Of a DNA stretch of 8,470 bases, positions 1 through 6,290 are shown one piece after another. Positions within the stretch are counted from its first letter, which is position 1. Every line of letters starts with the position of its first letter. The stretch is from Planctomycetota bacterium (GTDB lineage: Bacteria; Planctomycetota; Phycisphaerae; UBA1845): positions 1 to 8,470 of the forward strand of contig JADFHG010000136.1 of NCBI GenBank assembly GCA_022567365.1, written 5' to 3'. Below the pieces are notes generated by a model that had not been told where the DNA came from, did not search any database, and saw only the letters and a program-made list of their open reading frames with translations. A program made the position numbers and the translations under genes.

Positions 1-78
1 AAAGTAGCGGTCATCGCGGTTGAGCCGCCGGCGGATCGAACGAAGACGCGACCGGAGCGCGACGAACGCTCCGCGCAT
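1..78 (-). CDS. Possible N-terminus of an unidentified protein, cut by the window edge
   Basis: A minus-strand frame starts with ATG at 78 and stays open for all 26 codons to base 1. It is Arg-rich at first and ends in the visible residues RRRLNRDDRYF. By hand count about 78% of its third positions are G or C, which fits coding DNA here. There is no clear Shine-Dalgarno; the right place holds GGGCGG from the arm of the palindrome at 84-201. The ending faintly recalls the N-terminus of DUF47/PhoU-like proteins (pattern PRDDRFFDLF), but that is memory of a pattern and not an assignment. The competing reading is the opposite strand: plus frame 1 is open from base 1 to a TAA at 82-84 and would be the C-terminus of a convergent gene, with about 67% GC at third positions. 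Only one of the two is likely to be real. Confidence 0.3.
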   Translation of the reverse strand, partial: MRGAFVALRSRLRSIRRRLNRDDRYF

Positions 79-83
79 GGTTA

Positions 84-201
84 ACCGCCCGTTGAAAAAC
101 AGGATACTTTGCGGGACCGACCTTCCAGTCGGTGGTTCTCGGGCCAATAACGGCGTGGACCGGCTAGAAAGTCGGTCGCACAAACTTTTTCAACGGGCGG
201 T
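84..201. repeat. Palindromic element with perfect 16-bp inverted arms
   Basis: ACCGCCCGTTGAAAAA at 84-99 is repeated exactly in inverted orientation at 186-201. A second inner pair, GACCGAC at 115-121 and GTCGGTC at 171-177, lies in register inside it, so the whole 118 bp can fold on itself. A smaller hairpin, ACCGAC/GTCGGT at 116-121 and 128-133, competes with the inner pair. No target-site duplication is visible in the flanks (ggtta on the left, caagg on the right). Arms of the kind 'cccgttgaaaaa' are, as I recall, scattered through planctomycete intergenic DNA, so this is probably a non-coding, MITE-like dispersed repeat. It could also end transcription of the HDOD gene, although the T run is inside the stem and not after it. 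Confidence 0.75.
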
Positions 202-274
202 CAAGGCCAGAATCGCGGTACAGCGTCGAATTGTTGCAACGTCCCCCCGCATACTCCGCCGACCAAGGCCGATG

Positions 275-1384
275 TCACCCGCCGATGTCGGTCGCTTCCG
301 CAAGCATATCGGGCAGCTCGCGCAGGTATTCGAGAAAACTCGGGGATCCCCCGTTCGGGTTGTCGGGGTCGGCGAGGCCCAATTCTCGAATCGCGCGGGA
401 TCCAAGTAGGTGCAATTGTGCGGTCGGCGCGTATCCGAGCATGGCCGCGATGGAATCGGCCACAATGAGCTGCAGACGTTGCAGGCGTAGTGGGTCGTCC
501 GACTCGGGATACGTGTGGTGCTTGGCGATCAACGCCTTTAGCGCCTCGGGTAGTCCCCAGGCATCGGCAATCAGCTCGCCGAACTCCTGATGGGTTTCGT
601 GGCAAAGATACTCGAACGTGGCCACGTCCAATGAATCGTGCATGACCATCTGTTGCGCGTGCATAATGCGGAGCACCATGACATTGCCGATGTCGTGCAG
701 GAGCCCGACCAGGAAGGCGTCCTCCTGGTCGACTTTTGTGAAGCGCGACAGCGACCTCATGATGCACGCGCTGCCCAGCGATCGGCGCCAAACGACCTCC
801 GCGAGTGCTCGGTTTCCGATTTGCTTGTCGAAGAGGCTCGCGCGGACCGACTGCTGGACCATCATCGTGCGGACGATCTTCGTTCCCAGTCGGGCAATCG
901 CCAGCGGGAGCGACGCAATGTGTGACAGCCCGCGGTACATCGGCGAATTGACCAGCCGCAGTACGGCGGCCGCGAGCACCTGATCCTCCGCTATGTCCTC
1001 GGCGATCTTCGGCAGATTGACGCCGGGATCCCTAAGCCGCTCGAGAACTTTCTCGGCGGTTCGAGGTAGCGGAGGAATGCTCAGATCGTGTCCGTCGAAG
1101 TGGCTGACGAGCGTGTTTTCCAGCGCGATTGCCTCGGGCGTCAGCTCCGGGCGGGCGATGGCGGGCAGTTCCGTTTGTGTTACGCCCTCGGGTGCCCACC
1201 AATTCTCCGAAGACTCGGACTGCGACGCGGAATCGGCAACCGCCTTCGCCGGTCGTTCCAGGGTGGCTACCGCGGACGTCGAGCCCGCGTCGCTGTGTGG
1301 TTGCTCGGATCGGCGAACGCGGTTGGTGTGCGGAATCACGCGGTCATCGGTTCGCCGCCCCAAAATCCAATCAAGGAATCCCAC
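275..1384 (-). CDS. HDOD-domain signalling protein
   Basis: The 369-residue product ends in an HDOD domain, a relative of HD phosphohydrolases that usually works as a signalling or regulatory module and not as a proven enzyme. Residues 1-9 (VGFLDWILG, read with initiator Met) are hydrophobic and followed by a polar, low-complexity linker to about residue 85. The domain covers about residues 98-292: IPPLPRTAEKVLERL at 103-117, an LVNSPMYRG segment at 144-152, the HDIG motif at 230-233 in a VGLLHDIGN context, HQEFGELIADAWGLP at 265-279 and KHH at 288-290. The tail 293-369 is helical-looking. The frame stays open far upstream, to 2344, but that part is antisense to signal peptidase. GTG at 1384 is chosen because AGGA lies 9 nt before it and the domain-bearing part starts soon after. 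No GGDEF, EAL or receiver domain is attached and no signalling partner is adjacent, so its input is unknown. Confidence 0.88.
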   Translation of the reverse strand: MGFLDWILGRRTDDRVIPHTNRVRRSEQPHSDAGSTSAVATLERPAKAVADSASQSESSENWWAPEGVTQTELPAIARPELTPEAIALENTLVSHFDGHDLSIPPLPRTAEKVLERLRDPGVNLPKIAEDIAEDQVLAAAVLRLVNSPMYRGLSHIASLPLAIARLGTKIVRTMMVQQSVRASLFDKQIGNRALAEVVWRRSLGSACIMRSLSRFTKVDQEDAFLVGLLHDIGNVMVLRIMHAQQMVMHDSLDVATFEYLCHETHQEFGELIADAWGLPEALKALIAKHHTYPESDDPLRLQRLQLIVADSIAAMLGYAPTAQLHLLGSRAIRELGLADPDNPNGGSPSFLEYLRELPDMLAEATDIGG

Positions 1385-1393
1385 GGTTGTTTT

Positions 1394-1397
1394 TCCT
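1394..1397 (-). promoter_or_regulatory. Ribosome binding site of the HDOD gene
   Basis: AGGA on the minus strand, 9 nt before the GTG at 1384. It supports the GTG start over the many upstream codons of the same open frame. Confidence 0.55.
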
Positions 1398-1796
1398 GCC
1401 CCAATTGATTTGGCCCGCTCCGGTGGATCGCGCGCGGATCCCGGAGTGGACACGTTCCATGCACCTTCCCTGCTTATCGGCGAACGGAATCGCCGGGTTG
1501 TGGACGGATTCCTGCTGCAATCGTCACGCTCGCTGGTCCAATAATGTCCATCGCACCGGATTGAGACCGTTGATCTGACGCGACGCGACTGATGATCGCA
1601 CATAGATGGTCGTTGCAATAATTGGGCCGCATGGTCCGAATACGGGGATGCTGGCGGATACGGCACGACGTGAGTGTGGCCCGCCCGCGGCGAACGGGAA
1701 CCGGCGACGAATCGCCAACCCCAGACCGGGCGGAACCGCGCGGCAATCTCCGTCGTAGGAGATCCAAGATGTAGGCGCGCGTAATCATTTGGCAAC

Positions 1797-1800
1797 GGAG
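1797..1800 (+). promoter_or_regulatory. Ribosome binding site of signal peptidase I
   Basis: GGAG, 7 nt before the GTG at 1808. It supports that codon as the start of lepB. Confidence 0.6.
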
Positions 1801-1807
1801 GCTCGTA

Positions 1808-2512
1808 GTGCAACGCAATATTTGGCGACCGTGGATGACAACGCATTGGCGCGAGTGGGGCAAGCCCATCCTCGTCATCGTGATTGTTTGCTGTTCGGTT
1901 CGATCGAGTGTAGCCGAATGGCACGACGTGCCCACCGGCTCTATGAAACCGACCATCATCGAGGGCGATCGTATTTTCGTGAACAAGCTGGCATACGACA
2001 TTCGCGTTCCGTTCGCGGGCTGGCGCATTCTCGAGATGGCCGATCCGGCGCGCGGTGACGTCGTGATTCTCTTTGCCCCGGACAGCGGCATCCGGTTGGT
2101 AAAGCGGATCATCGGGATGCCCGGCGATGTCATCGAACTGCGGGCAAACCGGCTGCTGATCAACGGGCGAGCGGCCGAGTATGGGTCCTTGGACGCGGAG
2201 GTGATCGCACAAGTCGATATCGATGAGCGAGCGAAACACGCGTTCGCTTCCGAGCGTTTCGACGTCGTTTCGCATCCGATCATGAGCACGCCCGGTCGCG
2301 CGGCTCAACGATCCTACGGACCGGTTACCGTGCCGGAAGGGCACTATTTCATCATGGGAGACAACCGCGACAACAGTCGAGACTCCCGAGCATTCGGTTT
2401 TGTGTCACGCGATGTCATCATCGCGCGGGTCGTCGGCGTGGTATTCTCACTGGACCGCGACAATCACTACGCGCCCCGCTGGGACCGGTTCTTCCGGGGA
2501 CTGCCGGATTGA
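1808..2512 (+). CDS. lepB: Signal peptidase I
   Basis: This membrane-bound Ser/Lys protease removes signal peptides from proteins leaving through the Sec or Tat route. The 234-residue product has a short polar N-terminus and one membrane segment at about residues 18-36 (GKPILVIVIVCCS). The catalytic serine is Ser45 in PTGSMKPT (42-49). The general-base lysine is Lys99 in RLVKRIIGMPGD (96-107), and the conserved GDNRDNSRDSR box is at 184-194. All diagnostic boxes are present and in the usual order, so the enzyme should be active. One membrane segment instead of the two of E. coli LepB, and the modest length, match the compact type common outside enterobacteria. The GTG start is backed by GGAG 7 nt upstream. 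It stands alone: its neighbours are divergent on one side and convergent on the other. Species with many exported proteins often carry several copies. Confidence 0.95.
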   Translation: MQRNIWRPWMTTHWREWGKPILVIVIVCCSVRSSVAEWHDVPTGSMKPTIIEGDRIFVNKLAYDIRVPFAGWRILEMADPARGDVVILFAPDSGIRLVKRIIGMPGDVIELRANRLLINGRAAEYGSLDAEVIAQVDIDERAKHAFASERFDVVSHPIMSTPGRAAQRSYGPVTVPEGHYFIMGDNRDNSRDSRAFGFVSRDVIIARVVGVVFSLDRDNHYAPRWDRFFRGLPD

Positions 2513-2528
2513 GTCCACTCCACTGAGC

Positions 2529-2546
2529 CGCGGGCTTCAGCCCGCG
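2529..2546. repeat. Hairpin, 8-bp perfect stem, downstream of lepB
   Basis: CGCGGGCT at 2529-2536 and AGCCCGCG at 2539-2546 pair perfectly around TC. It lies 16 bp after the lepB stop, where a terminator would be expected, but no T run follows. Its core GGGCTTCAGCCC resembles the GGGCTTACGCCC palindromes at 5861-5880 and 6000-6019, which suggests one dispersed repeat family. Confidence 0.7.
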
Positions 2547-2619
2547 CGATTGTGCGCGACCGACGGCATCCCCGAGAATGCGAGTACTTGGTGGATTGTG
2601 TCGTGCGGTTCATCATGCG

Positions 2620-2641
2620 GGGGGCGCAGCGGTGCGCCCCC
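2620..2641. terminator. Strong hairpin between convergent genes, possible bidirectional terminator
   Basis: GGGGGCGCA at 2620-2628 and TGCGCCCCC at 2633-2641 form a perfect 9-bp stem with loop GCGG. It sits 23 bp past the symporter stop (read on the minus strand) and 107 bp past the lepB stop. No T run follows on either strand, so intrinsic termination is uncertain. The fold and the location between convergent genes are what is seen; the role is inferred. Confidence 0.45.
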
Positions 2642-2664
2642 GTCACGGCGACCACGAAACACCT

Positions 2665-4413
2665 CTACCTCAAGCGCGGCATGTCGCCCTTGTCCAGTCG
2701 CCCGAAATAGTCCTTGGCCGCGCGGATCACCGCGGGTGAGAGAATCAGCAAGACCGGAAGGTTGCACAGCACCATCAACCCGGTCGTCCCGTCGGAAAAT
2801 TCGTATACCGTGGTGAACGAGTCCAGAACCATGCCGAGGAAGACGAAGACCACGAAGACGAACTTGTAGGGCAGGATCGCCCGCGGTCCGAACAGATATT
2901 CGGCGCCCGTTTCGCCGTAGTAGCTCCAACTGATCATCGTGCTGAACGCAAAAAGGCAGACGCCGAGCGTGACGATCCACTTACCGAAACCCTTGATCGA
3001 CGTGTCGAATGCAAACGCGGTGAGGTCCGCGCCGTTCATGGCGAGATGCACGGGTTGCCCCACGGTGTATTTCGAGATCGCCTCGAAGTCCGAGGGCTTC
3101 TTCTCTTTCATATCCTTGAGGTCGAGGGTGACGGTGCGCACGCCCGCCCATCCCTCCCGCGATTCGTCTCGGTCCCACGCCGAAATCGCGACATCATACT
3201 TCTTGGCCTCTGCCTCGCCGGCGGCGTTCGTCTGAACCGTGCGCAAGGTCAACTTGCGAGCGGTCTCTTTCTCTTTCGGTGGTTGGCACCGATCGAAGTA
3301 GAGCGCTTCCATTTTGCTGGGGATCTCGCCCTCACAGCGAACGACCACCGTTGATCCATCGACCGAAACGACCGTGCCCACCGCCGGTCGATTCCACGCC
3401 CCGCTCATCAGCAGAACGAGCGCGCTCATCGTGCATATGACGATCGTGTCGATGAAGGGTCCGATGCCGGCGACGACACCCTCGCGGATAGGCTCTTCGG
3501 TGCGGGCGGCCGCGTGGGCCATGGCGGCGGATCCCTCGCCCGCCTCGTTGGAGAAACACGCCCGGCGCAATCCCTGCTGAAACGCGAGCCAGACCGTCGC
3601 CCCGATGAAACCACCGGCTTCCGCGGTCGGGGTGAACGCGGATTTGAAGATCGTCCCGAGGTGGTAGGGGATGTCCGCGGCGTGGCCGAGAATGACGTAT
3701 AACGCGCCGGCCACGTAGAGCACGCACATGAACGGTACGAGTTTCGAGGCCACCTGCCCGATCCGTTTGATGCCGCCGATGATCACCATCGCGACGAGGA
3801 CCGAGACGACGGTAGCCGATACGAACTTGTCGACGTGGAAGTACGAGGCCAACGTGTTCTTCACATTCCAGCCCTGGAACATGTTGCCGCCGCCGAACGA
3901 GTTGAGCATCGTCGAGATGGCGAAAAGGACGGCCAAAACCTTGAACACGACCCAAAGCCCGTTGCCGCGCTTTCGCATCGGCTCGACGAGGGCCTTTTGC
4001 ATATACCACATCGGTCCGCCGCGGACCTCTCCGCCGGCGCGTACGTCGCGGTACATCACCGCGAGCGTACACTCCATGAACTTGAGCGCCATTCCGAATA
4101 CGCCCACCACCCACATCCAAAACACCGCACCGGGACCGCCGATCGACACCGCGACGGCGACCCCGGCGATGTTGCCGAGCCCGACCGTGGCGGAGAGGGC
4201 GGCGCACAGGGCTTGGAAGTGGTTGATGTGGCCCGTGTCGCCGGGCTTGTCGTAATGACCCCTGATACACGCGAATCCGTGCGAAAGGATGCGAAACTGG
4301 ACGAACTTGCTAAGGATCGAAAAGAGCAACCCGCAACCAAGCAGCAATAGAAACAGCCAGGGTGACCAGATCGCGTTCACAAACATCGACGCGAGTTCAT
4401 CTAGCGCGGGCAT
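2665..4413 (-). CDS. Alanine/glycine:cation symporter (AGCS) family protein with extra loop domain
   Basis: Secondary transporter of the AGCS (sodium:alanine symporter) family, which imports alanine or glycine with Na+ or H+ across the inner membrane. Family marks are VGLGNIAGVAVAVSIGGPGA at 77-96, MWYMQKAL at 135-142, CFSNEAGEGSAAMAHAAA at 286-303 and, near the end, FAFSTMISWSYYGETGAEYLFG at 488-509. Hydrophobic segments lie at about 17-35, 77-115, 152-170, 198-214, 226-243, 316-338, 478-495, 514-532 and 543-562. At 582 residues it is about 100 longer than usual: residues about 341-458 form a soluble insert between the eighth-or-so membrane segment and the rest. The insert begins with a beta-rich stretch (VGTVVSVDGSTVVVRC) and continues charged. 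Start ATG 4413 has GGAG 6 nt upstream. No operon partner: lepB converges on it, and a long gap lies upstream. The substrate cannot be fixed from sequence. Confidence 0.93.
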   Translation of the reverse strand: MPALDELASMFVNAIWSPWLFLLLLGCGLLFSILSKFVQFRILSHGFACIRGHYDKPGDTGHINHFQALCAALSATVGLGNIAGVAVAVSIGGPGAVFWMWVVGVFGMALKFMECTLAVMYRDVRAGGEVRGGPMWYMQKALVEPMRKRGNGLWVVFKVLAVLFAISTMLNSFGGGNMFQGWNVKNTLASYFHVDKFVSATVVSVLVAMVIIGGIKRIGQVASKLVPFMCVLYVAGALYVILGHAADIPYHLGTIFKSAFTPTAEAGGFIGATVWLAFQQGLRRACFSNEAGEGSAAMAHAAARTEEPIREGVVAGIGPFIDTIVICTMSALVLLMSGAWNRPAVGTVVSVDGSTVVVRCEGEIPSKMEALYFDRCQPPKEKETARKLTLRTVQTNAAGEAEAKKYDVAISAWDRDESREGWAGVRTVTLDLKDMKEKKPSDFEAISKYTVGQPVHLAMNGADLTAFAFDTSIKGFGKWIVTLGVCLFAFSTMISWSYYGETGAEYLFGPRAILPYKFVFVVFVFLGMVLDSFTTVYEFSDGTTGLMVLCNLPVLLILSPAVIRAAKDYFGRLDKGDMPRLR

Positions 4414-4630
4414 GGGTATCTCCGTTGGCCTCGAACGTCAGGTTTGGCGGAGAATAGCCGTGCGGGCAGGTCGTGGCAACCACAATCGGAGGCCCGTTGG
4501 CGGCAGGGGTTCATTCCAAGAGAGGGTAGGCGGATGGCATGTCGAGGCGAAGCGCGAGCATGTTGGATCGAGCGTTGGGTAGGCGTTCGCGTAGAAGACG
4601 ATCCGTATGACTGATCATGAGGTGCGCCGT

Positions 4631-4653
4631 AGGCTCGGCAGGAGCTTCGCCCT
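4631..4653. repeat. Dispersed intergenic repeat ('GEAPAEP' type)
   Basis: The plus-strand text AGGCTCGGCAGGAGCTTCGC at 4631-4650, continuing CCT, is the kind of short element that I recall as widespread in planctomycete genomes, where it is often mis-translated as GEAPAEP. It contains a small hairpin, AGGCTC/GAGCTT with one G-T wobble. Recognition is from memory, and only one copy is in the window. Confidence 0.5.
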
Positions 4654-5127
4654 TCCAATTGGACCTTGCCCTCCCGATCGAGCCGTGCGGTACGCATCGG
4701 GCGTCGTGCAACCGACTCGAACCCCGAAAGTCCGAGATTGACGGCGATCTTGGTTTCGCGCAAAGGCGTCCCCGGCCAGCGGCCACAGGGCGCGTCACTC
4801 GATCAACGAGCTGGCGTACATACGCCGACAATATCGGACGCGCGGGGACGGCGGTGGAATCGTCCGGAGACGGCCTGTGAGTAGTTGTGTTGGCGTGATG
4901 AATGCGTTACCATAACATCCGACTTGGCAGGTGGTTGCAACGGAGGAGAATGCCCACTGGTCGATTGCATCGGTGGTCGTCCGTGTGGGTATCGCAGCAT
5001 CCGGCAGCGATGATGCCGCGATGCGCATGTGTCAAAGTCCACGCTTTCGGGTCCGGAGACGCAGAGAGGGTGGACGACGCGATCTCGCAAAGTGGGTTCG
5101 CTCGAGTGAGTGCATCCGAAATGGGGT

Positions 5128-5136
5128 AGGAGGAGG
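5128..5136 (+). promoter_or_regulatory. Ribosome binding site of the PEP-CTERM gene
   Basis: AGGAGGAGG, ending 3 nt before the ATG at 5140; the first AGGAGG (5128-5133) is spaced an ideal 6 nt. It decides for ATG 5140 over the in-frame GTG at 5110, whose extra residues (MHPKWGRRRK) would also spoil the signal peptide. Confidence 0.85.
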
Positions 5137-5139
5137 AAG

Positions 5140-5799
5140 ATGCGCAAGCAGTTGTGTTACGCGCGTATTGCATGGTGCGCCGGCATGTTGTTCGCTTTGC
5201 CGACGTTTGCCCAAAATGTGACGTTCGATGGGCTGCCCGTGGGGGAGACGTTCGGCCCGCCGGAGTTTGAAGCGGGGGACGTCATCTTTACCGAAGAAGG
5301 AATCTCGGTCAGTATCGAGGAGTTTCTCAATGGCGCCGGTGTGCCGGTGTTCTTCGGACCCGCGCAAGTGTTCGCCGCGGGCGACCCGATGCCGGGCTTC
5401 CCGCCGGGATTGCCCAGCGGCTTCGGCGACGGAAACGTGATGTTCACGCCAAACGTCAGCCTCGAATTCGACTTCGCAGACATAGGTCCCATCGATCAGG
5501 TGACGTTTGAATGGGCCAACGGCGGCGGTAACGAGAACATATCCGTCAACGGTGAGGAGATCTGGTTTCAGAGCATCGTGACCGCGCCGACCGAAATCGC
5601 TCCGGGTGTCACGCTTACCGCATCATTCGACAAACTCACACTGGTCGGGACGGCCAACCTTGTCGGACCCATCGAGAGCCTGCGCGTCGGCGGGCAGGAG
5701 TTCGCGATCGACAGCATTGTGGCCGTCCCCGAGCCGGCGACGCTCGTGTGCCTTACGCTTGGACTCGTGGCCGCTTTCTCGCGAAGACGTAGCCGCTAG
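5140..5799 (+). CDS. PEP-CTERM sorting domain-containing exported protein
   Basis: The 219-residue product is an exported surface or envelope protein. Residues 1-24 are a signal peptide: basic start MRK, hydrophobic core, and cleavage probably after LPTFA (20-24), leaving Gln25. The C-terminus is a textbook PEP-CTERM tag: VPEP at 196-199, a hydrophobic segment ATLVCLTLGLVAAF at 200-213 and a basic tail SRRRSR. Such tags are recognised by exosortase, which processes the protein while it is held in the inner membrane. The body (25-195) has no cysteine, is acidic and rich in Gly, Pro and beta-prone stretches (VSLEFDFADIGPIDQVTFEW, 106-125), much like other beta-sandwich PEP-CTERM proteins. No catalytic motif is recognised and the function is unknown. 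No exosortase or polysaccharide gene lies in the window, so it is an orphan substrate. A palindrome array begins 35 bp after its stop. Confidence 0.92.
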   Translation: MRKQLCYARIAWCAGMLFALPTFAQNVTFDGLPVGETFGPPEFEAGDVIFTEEGISVSIEEFLNGAGVPVFFGPAQVFAAGDPMPGFPPGLPSGFGDGNVMFTPNVSLEFDFADIGPIDQVTFEWANGGGNENISVNGEEIWFQSIVTAPTEIAPGVTLTASFDKLTLVGTANLVGPIESLRVGGQEFAIDSIVAVPEPATLVCLTLGLVAAFSRRRSR

Positions 5800-5834
5800 A
5801 GCATTGTCCACCTCGAAAGGGATCCCCGGAAGGT

Positions 5835-6045
5835 AGCCCCGGAGGGGCGGTAGAACTCAGCCACGGGCGTAAGCCCGTGGAATGCGTCGCATGACGATCC
5901 CGAAGCCCCGGAGGGGCGGCAGAAACGGTGCGACAACGGAAGATGCGCGGCAATCATGTATCGCCCCTACGGGGCTTGCGCGTTTCCGTTACCATAGTCC
6001 CACGGGCTTACGCCCGTGGCTAGACGCCATAGACCCCTCCGGGGT
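5835..6045. repeat. Mirror-symmetric array of two palindrome families
   Basis: Six modules are arranged as A-B-A then a-b-a in inverted order. A: AGCCCCGGAGGGGCGG at 5835-5850 and 5904-5919, with the match continuing to 21 bp with one mismatch. B: CCACGGGC-GTAA-GCCCGTGG at 5861-5880, an 8-bp stem. Inverted: CGCCCCTACGGGGCT at 5962-5976 (one mismatch to A), an exact 20-bp reverse complement of B at 6000-6019, and ACCCCTCCGGGGT at 6033-6045. Gaps between modules are 10, 23, 42, 23 and 13 bp, nearly symmetric. Each module is a hairpin by itself, and the two halves can also pair with each other. No gene is inside. It may be a REP-like dispersed repeat cluster typical of planctomycete gaps, a terminator for the PEP-CTERM gene, or both. 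Confidence 0.8.
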
Positions 6046-6151
6046 CGTTTGGATACCGCCTAAACTGTCACGGACCCCTACTGACGTGTTCACTTGTTAT
6101 GTGTCGCAGTAGCATGTGGCGTGCGAAAGATCGAACACGCCTTGGATCCTA

Positions 6152-6173
6152 CGGCCGCCGCGGGGGGCGGCCG
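6152..6173. repeat. Strong hairpin, 8-bp GC stem
   Basis: CGGCCGCC at 6152-6159 and GGCGGCCG at 6166-6173 pair perfectly with a 6-nt loop. A weaker hairpin, GGCGTG/CACGCC at 6118-6123 and 6136-6141, precedes it. No T run follows on either strand. It may act in transcription ending for leftward transcripts from the sigma factor, but that is inferred from position only. Confidence 0.55.
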
Positions 6174-6210
6174 CTACATAATATGGAACTCTGCTCCAGA
6201 CCTTGTTCGG

Positions 6211-6290
6211 CCGATTCGTAGCGTCCGCCGCCGATTGGTAGCGTCCACCTCCGATTCGTAGCGTCCGCCTCCGATTCGTAGCGTCCGCCC
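6211..6290. repeat. Four tandem 20-bp repeats
   Basis: Four head-to-tail units of exactly 20 bp start at 6211, 6231, 6251 and 6271. The consensus is CCGATTCGTAGCGTCCGCCT. Unit 2 differs at two inner bases (TTGG for TTCG, CCACC for CCGCC), and the last base varies in units 1 and 4. The unit length is not a multiple of three, so the array is not a protein repeat. On the minus strand the unit reads GGCGGACGCTACGAATCGG, which I recall as another frequent planctomycete intergenic motif. Confidence 0.9.

Larger units (their letters stand above)
1385..1807. other. Divergent intergenic region, no gene seen
   Basis: These 423 bp separate the HDOD gene (leftward) from signal peptidase I (rightward), so both promoters should lie here. 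Two small hairpins are visible: CGGCGA/TCGCCG at 1478-1483 and 1490-1495, and GGCGA-CGAA-TCGCC at 1703-1716. I could not pick a convincing -35/-10 pair for either gene. Open frames crossing the region on the minus strand are extensions of the HDOD frame or other shadows without a recognisable product. Confidence 0.6.
4414..5139. other. Long intergenic region, no convincing gene
   Basis: These 726 bp lie between the divergent symporter and PEP-CTERM genes. Several frames are open for about 75-120 codons on both strands, but none has a good ribosome binding site or recognisable product. Those on the minus strand run through a dispersed repeat at 4631-4653, which gives the typical spurious peptide GEAPAEP. 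A weak promoter-like pair for the PEP-CTERM gene, TTGTGT at 4885-4890 and TACCAT at 4908-4913 with 17 nt between, can be seen but matches consensus poorly. No tRNA-like fold was found. Confidence 0.55.

Noticed and set aside
1385..2344. Upstream extension of the HDOD frame to give a 689-residue protein
   Set aside because: The added part is antisense to lepB, has no domain, and would ignore a GTG with a good AGGA site at 1384. It is a GC-rich shadow frame.
4700..4735. tRNA-like T-arm text (GGTTCGAGTC on the minus strand)
   Set aside because: The flanking bases do not form the five-pair T stem, and no anticodon or acceptor stem could be built around it.
4511..4831. Open frame of 106 codons, minus strand
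   Set aside because: It runs through the dispersed repeat that gives GEAPAEP, has no ribosome binding site, and has only moderate third-position GC (about 65% by rough count). An overlapping frame at 4401-4763 also runs into the symporter start.
4885..4913. Promoter TTGTGT-17-TACCAT for the PEP-CTERM gene
   Set aside because: Only 3/6 and 4/6 matches to the sigma-70 boxes, and more than 200 bp from the start codon; chance is as likely.
6211..6290. CRISPR array
   Set aside because: The repeats are directly contiguous with no spacers, and no cas gene is near.
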